Assembly: GCA_036501145.1 (NCBI GenBank)
Contig: DASYAV010000238.1
Location: 62,001 to 126,000 of the forward strand
Length of the DNA stretch: 64,000 nucleotides
Reading direction: 5' to 3'
Source: PALSA-505 sp036501145
GTDB lineage: Bacteria; Actinomycetota; Actinomycetes; Streptosporangiales; Streptosporangiaceae
Shown piece by piece: positions 7,530 through 13,958 of this stretch. Numbering within the stretch: position 1 is the stretch's first letter; each line of letters begins with the position of its first letter. A program made the position numbers and the translations under genes. The notes under the pieces are model-generated. The model worked only from the letters and a program-made list of their open reading frames with translations, ran no database searches and had not been told where the DNA came from.

Positions 7530-8663
7530 TTATCCGGACTCGGCCAGGACCCGGCCGAACGCGCCCAGGTAGCGCGGGTCGCCGGTCCGCTGGCGGAGCA
7601 CCCAGTATTCCGCGCCCCAGAACAGGTAGGCCAGCAGCCCGGGAGCCATGCAGTCGTTGTAATTCTGGATCACGTGCTCGGGCAGGCAGCTGTACATGCC
7701 GCGGCGGCCCGGGTCCGGCGGCGTGGTCACCGCCTCCCACGGCTCGGCCTGCCCCTCGGCGATCATGACCTGGCGCCCGTTGGCCGCGGCCCAGTCCAGC
7801 AGCCGCTGCCGGTCCCGCCGCGGCCGCCGGCTGCGGCTGCCGTCCAGGTACAGGCCGGCCTGGCCGGCCGCGGCCAGCGCGTGCCGCGGGTAGACGTCGA
7901 CGCCGATGATGTCGGCGAGCCGCTGCGCGACGGCCAGTGAGTCGCCCTGGTCCCTGGTCCGCCACCGCTGCTGCAGCCGGACCGCCAGGGACATCGGCAG
8001 GAAGCCGTTCATCAGCACCGGCCGCCCCGGGTCGGCGGCCCGCACCGCGGCCGCCTCGGCGGCGGCGAACTCCTCCGCGAGGCGCCAGGAGTGCTCCATG
8101 CCGAGCGGGTCGACGGCCTCGTGCTCGACCTGCCAGGCGATGATCGCCTCGCGCCCGGCGTACCTGGTGATCAGCCGGGTGCTGAACGCAGTCGCCGCGT
8201 CCAGCAGTGACCGCCACCGCTCCGGCCGGATCAGCGTGCCTTCCGGCAGCGGCTCGCGCAGCTGGTGGCCGGGCACGAAGAACTCCGGGTAGCCGAACGA
8301 CTTGACCGCGCCCAGGCAGACGATGATCTGCTTGCCGGCCTGCTCGGCCGCGTCGATCTGCCGGTCCAGCGCGGTCGGGTCGAACACGCCGGGCGCCGAC
8401 TCGATCTCGTTCCAGTAGGCGGCCAGCCTGACCAGCTGGCACGGGTAGCCGAGCAGCGTGCGCAGCGTCTCGTCCGGATCCAGGCCGAACGCCCTGGCCT
8501 GCAGCGGCCGGAAGCTGAAGCCGAGCTTGGCCGCCCCCCGCGGCGCCACCGGCAGCTGCCGCCACCGGCCGGTCAGCGGCTGCTGCGTCCTGGCCACCCG
8601 CAGCTCCGGCACCAGGCCAGGCCGCCCTGGGCCCGGGCTGTGCCGCACTGCGCGGTCAGCCAT
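7530..8663 (-). CDS. Clan GH-A glycoside hydrolase-like protein
   Basis: 377 residues with the layout of a (beta/alpha)8 glycosidase. The first strand begins GFSFRPLQARAFG; strand 4 ends IIAWQVEHEA, the usual place of the acid/base Glu; a late strand holds VMIAEGQAEPWE, the usual place of the nucleophile Glu. VRLAAYWNEIESAPGVFD resembles cellulase/beta-galactosidase families. No signal peptide is visible, so it probably acts in the cytoplasm. The ATG overlaps the last 8 bases of the glycosyltransferase gene, so the two are likely made together, which suggests synthesis and trimming of one glycolipid or glycan. Exact GH family uncertain. Confidence 0.65.
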   Translation of the reverse strand: MADRAVRHSPGPGRPGLVPELRVARTQQPLTGRWRQLPVAPRGAAKLGFSFRPLQARAFGLDPDETLRTLLGYPCQLVRLAAYWNEIESAPGVFDPTALDRQIDAAEQAGKQIIVCLGAVKSFGYPEFFVPGHQLREPLPEGTLIRPERWRSLLDAATAFSTRLITRYAGREAIIAWQVEHEAVDPLGMEHSWRLAEEFAAAEAAAVRAADPGRPVLMNGFLPMSLAVRLQQRWRTRDQGDSLAVAQRLADIIGVDVYPRHALAAAGQAGLYLDGSRSRRPRRDRQRLLDWAAANGRQVMIAEGQAEPWEAVTTPPDPGRRGMYSCLPEHVIQNYNDCMAPGLLAYLFWGAEYWVLRQRTGDPRYLGAFGRVLAESG

Positions 8664-9915
8664 GGCTGGTGCCCGCCAGTGGCCGCGGCGCTGTCGCGGG
8701 AGCCGGGCGGTCCGGCCGGCCGGACCGGGGCCGCTGCGGGGGACCGGCCAGCCCGGCCAGCAGGGCGGCGACGGTGCTCGCCGCGGCCGGCTGGCCGAGC
8801 CGGGCGGAGGCGCCCCGCATCGCGGCGAGCGCGGCGGGGTCGGCGCGCAGCCGGGCGACCTCCGCGGCCAGCCGGCCCGCGCCGGGCAGGTAACGGCCCG
8901 CGCCCGCCGCGGCGACGAACGACGCGTTGCCGCGTTCCTGCCCGGGCAGCTGCGAGGTGAGCAGCAGCGGCGCGCCGCAGCAGGTGGCCTCGGCGATCGT
9001 GCCCGGGCCAGCCTTGCCCGCCACCACGTCGGCACAGCGCAGCCAGCTGGCCATGTCGGAGGTGAAGCCGCGCACGGTGAGCCGGCCGCCGCAGCGCGCG
9101 GCCACCCGGTCCAGCCGCCGCCGCAACCGCAGGTTCCGGCCGCACAGCGCCACCACCTGCACGTCGCCGGACCGGCGCAGCAGGGCCCTGGCCCGCCGGG
9201 CCAGCCCGCCGCAGCCCTCACCGCCGCCGGTGAGCACGACGGTGAAGCGCCCGGCGGGCAGCCCGAGCTTGTGCCGCAGCGCGGCCCGCTCGCCCGGGCT
9301 CGCGGGCCCGCAGGCGAAGTCCGCGCCGACCGGCAGCCCGGCCACGATGGCCCCCCGCCCCACACCTTCCTCCCCATGCCCGCTTCCGCCGCCCTCCTCG
9401 CTGGGCCCGGGCCTGACCCGCAGTCGGCGCCGCGCGGCGGCGGTCGGCACGATGACCGGGCCGTCCAGGCATGCCGACCAGGAGGCATGCGGTGTGACCA
9501 GATCGGTGACCACGGTGATCAGCGGGGCGGCCGGGGCCAGCCGGGCGCGGGCCGCGGCGGCCGCGGGCCCGGTGAGCGGGTGCAGTGAGACGATGGCGGC
9601 GGGCCGGTGCCGGGCCACCGCATCGGCCACCGGGCGGTCGGCCAGCGCGAGCAGCGACCGGCGCAGCAGCCGCATGGCCGGACCCGAGTCGGTGGCGTGC
9701 CAGGCCGCACCCCACAGCCACGGAGCCAGCCGCACCGAGGGCCCGTACAGCCCGGTGACCCAGCGCAGCGGCGCCCGGCTGGCCGGCCCGCCCAGCGGGT
9801 CGCAGAACGTGACCGCGAACCGGCCCGGGTAGGCGCGGGCGAGTTCCGTGCTGATCGCCCCGGCTGCCGCCCGGTGCCCGCCGCCGGTGTCGGCGACCAG
9901 GAACAGCAACGGCAC
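8656..9915 (-). CDS. GT28/MGDG-synthase-like glycosyltransferase
   Basis: Probable sugar transferase acting on a lipid acceptor at the inner face of the membrane. It starts with the hallmark FLVADTGGGHRAAAGAI of the monogalactosyldiacylglycerol synthase family. The C-terminal donor site shows VVLTGGGEGCGG, then VRGFTSDMASWLRCADVVAGKAGPGTIAEA, as in MurG/GT28. About 419 residues from the GTG at 9915, which places the glycine loop where relatives have it. The frame runs on upstream to an ATG at 10035 through the 67-bp palindrome, so a longer protein with a palindrome-encoded N-terminus cannot be excluded. It is followed, with overlap, by a glycoside hydrolase. Confidence 0.75.
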   Translation of the reverse strand: MPLLFLVADTGGGHRAAAGAISTELARAYPGRFAVTFCDPLGGPASRAPLRWVTGLYGPSVRLAPWLWGAAWHATDSGPAMRLLRRSLLALADRPVADAVARHRPAAIVSLHPLTGPAAAAARARLAPAAPLITVVTDLVTPHASWSACLDGPVIVPTAAARRRLRVRPGPSEEGGGSGHGEEGVGRGAIVAGLPVGADFACGPASPGERAALRHKLGLPAGRFTVVLTGGGEGCGGLARRARALLRRSGDVQVVALCGRNLRLRRRLDRVAARCGGRLTVRGFTSDMASWLRCADVVAGKAGPGTIAEATCCGAPLLLTSQLPGQERGNASFVAAAGAGRYLPGAGRLAAEVARLRADPAALAAMRGASARLGQPAAASTVAALLAGLAGPPQRPRSGRPDRPAPATAPRPLAGTSHG

Positions 9916-9948
9916 CGGCGCGGCGCGGCCAGGCAGCCATTCAGAAGC

Positions 9949-10015
9949 AGACTTATTCAAAACTCCCTTCCCGGCCTGGTGACAGTGGGCGTTCGGCCGA
10001 GTTTTGAATGAGTCT
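9949..10015 (-). repeat. 67-bp palindromic element, copy 1
   Basis: Arms at 9949-9965 and 9999-10015 (AGACTTATTCAAAACTC and its near-perfect complement) enclose 33 bases. Read on the minus strand it matches copy 2 at 27488-27554 nearly throughout, including the central CTGTCACC. It lies between the MFS gene and the glycosyltransferase gene. Confidence 0.85.
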
Positions 10016-10105
10016 GGATGGTCCATGCTGCCCATCGTGGTCAGCGCGGCCCGTCGTGTCGTCCGCCGGCCGCCGTAACCTGCCGCACGCCGACCGGCGA
10101 CAACA

Positions 10106-10145
10106 GCGGTGCCCGGCTACCCCACCGGGAGTAGCCGGGCACCGC
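10106..10145 (-). terminator. Strong hairpin after the MFS exporter gene
   Basis: GCGGTGCCCGGCTAC at 10106-10120 pairs perfectly with its complement at 10131-10145 around a 10-base loop, just downstream of the MFS stop at 10155 on the minus strand. Confidence 0.75.
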
Positions 10146-10154
10146 CAGGGCCGG

Positions 10155-11810
10155 TCACATGTGCACGGCGGGCGGCGGGGGTTCGCCGGCGGGTGTCACC
10201 CCGGCGGCGGCCGCCCGGGCACCGGCCGCCCCGGCGCTGGTCACCCCGGCGCTGGCCGCGCCGGCCTCGGCGGTGTCATCGCCGGGTGCCTTCTGCCACC
10301 GGGTGAGCGGGCCCCAGCGCATCAGCGTGCCGGAGATGACCGCGCCGGCCGCGAAGATGCCCGCCGCCCACCAGAACGCCGTCGTGTAGCCGTGCACCAG
10401 GGCCAGGCCGATCAGCTGCGGTGCGGGGTGGCCGGCGATCAGGTTGCCCGGCTTGACGATGTTCGCGGCCACGTAGCTGGTGGTCGCGCTGGCGGCCAGC
10501 GTGTTCAGCAGCGAGGTGCCGATCGAGCCGCCGATCTGCTGCCCGGTGTTCAGGGTGGCCGAGGCGACCCCGGCGTCCTGCCGGGCCACGCCGAAGGTGC
10601 CGGTGTTCATCGACGGCGCCACGATGAGCCCGAAGCCCAGCCCGGCCACCAGCAGCGGGCCGAGGATGGCCGCGGTGTAGCTGGAGTGCGGGCCGATCCC
10701 GGTGAGCCACACCATGGCCACGGCGGCCAGCACCATGCCCACCGGCACCAGTGGCCGGGGCCCGAACCGGGGGAGCAGCGCGATGTTGGACACGTTCGCG
10801 GACAGCACGATCGTCCCGATCATCGGCAGCACCGCCACCCCGGCCACCACGGGGGAGTAGTGCAGCGTCTGCTGCATGTAGTAGGTGAGGAACAGGAAGA
10901 TGCCGAACATGCCGGCCCCCACTACGAGGATGGACAGGTAGGCGCCACCGCGGTTGCGGTCGAGCACCACCCGGGGCGGCAGCAGCGGGTTGGCTGCCCG
11001 GGTCTCCCAGAACGCGAACACCGCGAGCAGCGCCACACCGGCGGCCAGGAAGCCGTAGGTGGACGGCGCGTGCCAGCTGTGGCTGGCCGCGTTGGAGAAC
11101 CCGTAGACCAGGCAGAACATCGAGGCCGAGACGGTGACCACGCCGAACAGGTCCAGCCTGGGGCGGCGCTGCGCCCGGGGCTGGCGGCGCAGCAGCAGCG
11201 CCCCGCCCACGGCGGCTATCCCGGCGAAGAACAGGTTCACGTACAGGCACCAGCGCCAGTTCAGGTACTCGGTGAGCAGCCCGCCCAGCACCAGCCCGAC
11301 CGCGCCGCCGCCGCCGGCGATCGCGCCGTAGACGCCGAACGCCTTGCCGCGCTCCTTGGGGTCGCTGAACGTCGTGGTCAGCAGGCTCAGCGCGGCAGGG
11401 GCCAGCAGCGCGCCGAACGCGCCCTGGCAGGCCCGCGCGGTCACCAGCATGGCGAAGTTCACCGACGCCCCGCCGATCGCGGACACCACCGCGAAGCCAA
11501 TCAGCCCGGTGAGGAAGGTGACCTTGCGGCCGATCAGGTCGCCGAGCCGGCCGCCCAGCAGCAGCAGGCTGCCGAAGGCCAGCGCGTAGGCGGTCACCAC
11601 CCACTGCCGGTCCACGGTGCTGAAGCCCAGCGCCCGCTGCGCCGACGGCAGCGCTATGTTCACGATCGTGATGTCCAGCACGACCATCAGCTGTGCGATG
11701 CCGATGACAGCGAGGATGAGCCACCGGCGTGGGTCCGGCTGCGGGCCGCCAGCACCGTCAGTGGCAGCGCCACCAGTGGCCGGGCCGCGAGCCGGATTAA
11801 CTGCGTTCAT
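10155..11810 (-). CDS. MFS exporter, 14-helix DHA2 family
   Basis: Membrane efflux transporter of 551 residues. Helix 1 has the motif VVLDITIVNIALPSAQRALG; GGRLGDLIGRK is motif A; about fourteen hydrophobic segments follow. The last ~45 residues are a low-complexity Ala/Gly/Pro tail. The start ATG at 11810 has GGGGAC and CAGG before it on the minus strand. A TetR gene is divergent 97 bases away, with a palindrome between them, which is the usual layout of a self-regulated drug or metabolite pump. The substrate is not predictable. Confidence 0.9.
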   Translation of the reverse strand: MNAVNPARGPATGGAATDGAGGPQPDPRRWLILAVIGIAQLMVVLDITIVNIALPSAQRALGFSTVDRQWVVTAYALAFGSLLLLGGRLGDLIGRKVTFLTGLIGFAVVSAIGGASVNFAMLVTARACQGAFGALLAPAALSLLTTTFSDPKERGKAFGVYGAIAGGGGAVGLVLGGLLTEYLNWRWCLYVNLFFAGIAAVGGALLLRRQPRAQRRPRLDLFGVVTVSASMFCLVYGFSNAASHSWHAPSTYGFLAAGVALLAVFAFWETRAANPLLPPRVVLDRNRGGAYLSILVVGAGMFGIFLFLTYYMQQTLHYSPVVAGVAVLPMIGTIVLSANVSNIALLPRFGPRPLVPVGMVLAAVAMVWLTGIGPHSSYTAAILGPLLVAGLGFGLIVAPSMNTGTFGVARQDAGVASATLNTGQQIGGSIGTSLLNTLAASATTSYVAANIVKPGNLIAGHPAPQLIGLALVHGYTTAFWWAAGIFAAGAVISGTLMRWGPLTRWQKAPGDDTAEAGAASAGVTSAGAAGARAAAAGVTPAGEPPPPAVHM

Positions 11811-11834
11811 GATCCTGTCCCCTTATCCGGAGGT

Positions 11835-11858
11835 GGTAGCTCCGCTTGAGAAGCTACC
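11835..11858. promoter_or_regulatory. TetR-type operator between MFS and TetR genes
   Basis: Inverted repeat GGTAGCT / AGCTACC separated by 10 bases, centred in the divergent intergenic region. It is the obvious candidate site for the adjacent TetR protein. Confidence 0.65.
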
Positions 11859-11907
11859 GTATGCTAAGTGGAGACGCAACCTCCGGTCGTAGTTTTCGAG
11901 GAGGAAT

Positions 11908-12579
11908 ATGACCGACTCCCAGGAGCTGCCCAGAACCCGCCCGCTGCGCCGGGACGCGGAGCTGAACCGGCAGCGGATCCTGCGTGCGGCGGCCGAGGTG
12001 TTCACCACCCGCGGCCTGCAGGCCAGCCTGGACGACGTGGCGCGGCAGGCGGGGGTGGGCGTCGGCACCGTGTACCGCCGGTTCCCCGACAAGGAGTCGC
12101 TGGCCGAGGCGCTGTTCGAGGAGCGGATCGGCGCGCTGGTGAGCCTGGGTGAGCAGGGCCTGGCCAACCCGGACTCCTGGGACGGCCTGGTCACGTTCCT
12201 GCACGAGGCGGGCAACCTGCTGGCCTCAGACCGCGGCCTGCGCGAGATCCTGATGTTCGCCCGCTACGGCAAGGTCCGGGTCGAGCGGGGCAAGGCCAAG
12301 ATGCAGCCGGTGGTCACCGCGCTGGTCCAGCGGGCCCAGCGGGACGGCAAGGTGCGCGCCGACCTCGCGCCCACCGACTTTCCGTTCATCGAGCTCATGC
12401 TGGGTACGGCGGCGGAATACGCCGCCGACGTCAGGCCGGAGATCTGGCTCAGGTACCTGACCCTGATCGTCGACGGGCTGTGCCCGGCCAGGGACAAGAT
12501 CACCCCGTTCCCGGTGCCCGCGCTGCAGCCGGCCGAGATGGTCAAGGTGATGCGGGGCATCCCGGAGCACGACCGCTGA
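11908..12579 (+). CDS. TetR-family repressor of the divergent MFS exporter
   Basis: 223 residues. The N-terminal helix-turn-helix (residues ~20-65: NRQRILRAAAEVFTTRGLQA, DDVARQAGVGVGTVYRRFPDKESL) is a textbook TetR domain; the rest is the variable ligand-binding and dimerisation part. GAGGAGGAA lies just before the ATG. It is divergent from the MFS gene with a shared operator, so it most likely represses both until the pump's substrate binds. The effector is unknown. Confidence 0.88.
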   Translation: MTDSQELPRTRPLRRDAELNRQRILRAAAEVFTTRGLQASLDDVARQAGVGVGTVYRRFPDKESLAEALFEERIGALVSLGEQGLANPDSWDGLVTFLHEAGNLLASDRGLREILMFARYGKVRVERGKAKMQPVVTALVQRAQRDGKVRADLAPTDFPFIELMLGTAAEYAADVRPEIWLRYLTLIVDGLCPARDKITPFPVPALQPAEMVKVMRGIPEHDR

Positions 12580-12581
12580 CC

Positions 12582-12625
12582 GCGGCCGCTGAGCGGGCCC
12601 TGATCGGGCCCCTGAGCGCGGCCGC
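12582..12625. terminator. Bidirectional terminator between convergent genes
   Basis: GCGGCCGC and GGGCCC on the left pair with GGGCCC and GCGGCCGC on the right around a short loop. The structure separates the TetR stop from the alcohol dehydrogenase stop on the opposite strand. Confidence 0.6.
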
Positions 12626-12634
12626 TGACCGTGG

Positions 12635-13708
12635 TCAGGCCGGCCGGCCTGGCTCCACGACAACCTTGAGTCCCTCCCGCCGGGCGGCCGTGCCGAACGC
12701 GGCCGGCGTCCGTTCCAGCGGTTCCCGGTGGGTCACCAGGCTGGCCAGATCGACCCGGCGCGCGGCGGCCAGCTTGATGGCCCGCGGGTACGTCTCGTTC
12801 ATCCGCCGCGACATCGCGAACGTCAGGCCCTTGCGCCGGGCCGCCGAGGCGGTGAAGCTGGTCCGGTCCCCGTCCGGGATGCCGACCAGCACCACCCGCC
12901 CGCCCGGTTCGGTGGCGGCGATCGCCGTGGCCACCGCCTCGTCGGTGCCGGCCACCTCGAACGCGGTGCTCACGGTCGCCTCGCCCGCGCCGTGCCCGGC
13001 CAGCGCCTGCGATAGCCCGGCCTGACTCGCCGGCGGGCCGGCGCTGGTCCCGGGTGGCGTGGCCAGTTCGGCGCCGAGCGCGGCGGCCGCCCGCGCGCGG
13101 TGCGGCAGCGGATCGGCCGCGACCACCCGGCTGACGCCGGCCAGCAGCAGCAACTGGATGATCATCAGACCGATCGGGCCGCAGCCGACCACCGCGGCGC
13201 CGCTGGCCAGCCGGACGTGCCCGAGGTCGACCGCGTGCAGGGCGACCCCGAGCGGCTCCAGCAGCGCGCCCTCGGCATCGGTCAGCCCGTCCGGCAGCGG
13301 GTGCAGCAGGTGCGTCGGCCAGGCCGCGTACTCACGAAGACCGCCGTCCGTGCCGCCGTGCCCGGCGAACCGCACCTGCGGGCACAGGTTCCGGTACCCG
13401 CGGCGGCACTGCGCGCAGACCTCGCACGGGATGGCCGGGTCGATGGCCACCCGCTGCCCACGGCGCGGCCCGGCGGCGATCACTCCCGCGCTCTCGTGGC
13501 CGAGCACCAGCGGCCGGTCCAGCCGGGCGTCGCCGATGCCGCCCTCGTCCCACCAGTGCAGGTCCGAGCCGCACAGGCCGACCGCGGTGACGCGGACCAG
13601 GCTGAGCCCGTCCCCGGCCTGCGGGACCGGCTCCCGGTGCAGCCTGACGTCGGCCGTGCCGTGCAGCCTGGCCGCCCACATCTCCTGGGTCGTGGTCACG
13701 CCGTCCAT
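12635..13708 (-). CDS. Zinc-dependent medium-chain alcohol/polyol dehydrogenase
   Basis: NAD(P)-dependent oxidoreductase, probably oxidising a sugar alcohol or sugar acid. Catalytic zinc ligands appear in GLCGSDLHWW and LVLGHESAGV. The four structural-zinc cysteines are in CEVCAQCRRGYRNLC. The Rossmann glycine motif is GAAVVGCGPIGLM. The layout resembles sorbitol or L-idonate dehydrogenases. I start at the ATG at 13708, giving 357 residues; the longer open frame crosses the trp control region. The gene is divergent from the trp leader, and three 13-bp direct repeats lie between them. Confidence 0.82.
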   Translation of the reverse strand: MDGVTTTQEMWAARLHGTADVRLHREPVPQAGDGLSLVRVTAVGLCGSDLHWWDEGGIGDARLDRPLVLGHESAGVIAAGPRRGQRVAIDPAIPCEVCAQCRRGYRNLCPQVRFAGHGGTDGGLREYAAWPTHLLHPLPDGLTDAEGALLEPLGVALHAVDLGHVRLASGAAVVGCGPIGLMIIQLLLLAGVSRVVAADPLPHRARAAAALGAELATPPGTSAGPPASQAGLSQALAGHGAGEATVSTAFEVAGTDEAVATAIAATEPGGRVVLVGIPDGDRTSFTASAARRKGLTFAMSRRMNETYPRAIKLAAARRVDLASLVTHREPLERTPAAFGTAARREGLKVVVEPGRPA

Positions 13709-13720
13709 AATGCCGCGCCC

Positions 13721-13759
13721 GTGCTGGGTGCCCGTGCTGGGTGCCTGTGCTGGGTGCCC
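13721..13759. repeat. Three 13-bp tandem repeats in a divergent promoter region
   Basis: GTGCTGGGTGCCC at 13721, 13734 (last base T) and 13747, followed by a decayed fourth unit. They lie between the alcohol dehydrogenase start and the trp leader. Function unknown. Confidence 0.8.
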
Positions 13760-13797
13760 GGGCTGGTGGGTGCTGGCGCGGCGGGGTGCGGAGCCGG

Positions 13798-13803
13798 TAA
13801 GCT
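13798..13803 (+). promoter_or_regulatory. Candidate -10 box of the trp leader
   Basis: TAAGCT ends 6 bases before the GTG of the leader peptide, as expected for a leaderless transcript. No good -35 hexamer is visible. Confidence 0.35.
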
Positions 13804-13809
13804 CGCCGC

Positions 13810-13851
13810 GTGCGAGTGAACCCTGACCTTCTGTGGTGGCGCCGCCGCTAG
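13810..13851 (+). CDS. trpL: trp leader peptide (attenuation)
   Basis: A 13-codon reading frame, MRVNPDLLWWRRR, with two adjacent Trp codons at 13834-13839, stopping 34 bases before a perfect intrinsic terminator. This is the arrangement of tryptophan attenuators: ribosome stalling at the Trp codons decides whether the terminator forms. The GTG at 13816 is an alternative start. Bases 13840-13860 (CGCCGCCGCTAGGCGG) can pair locally or with the later GCGGCGG, which gives the alternative fold. Streptomyces venezuelae has a comparable leader before its fused trpE(G). Confidence 0.8.
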   Translation: MRVNPDLLWWRRR

Positions 13852-13885
13852 GCGGTAGCTGGTTCGCGCAACGCGCAGATTCCGA

Positions 13886-13917
13886 AGCGATCGCCCGGCA
13901 GCGGCGGTCGCTTTTTT
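13886..13917 (+). terminator. trp attenuator terminator
   Basis: AGCGATCGCC pairs with GGCGGTCGCT (one G-T pair) around a 7-base loop and is followed by TTTTTT, a classic intrinsic terminator and rare in DNA this rich in GC. It lies between the Trp-rich leader and trpE(G). Confidence 0.85.
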
Positions 13918-13958
13918 CGGCCGCTGGCCTGGCCGGGCCCGACATGTGGGGAGCCACC

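Noticed and set aside
10008..11849. Long plus-strand open frame opposite the MFS exporter
   Set aside because: Antisense shadow; the minus-strand frame has clear MFS motifs and helices.
13833..13958. Longer start for trpE(G) at 13833
   Set aside because: The added codons would run through the attenuator hairpin and its T-run, and a good ribosome-binding site precedes the GTG at 13959.
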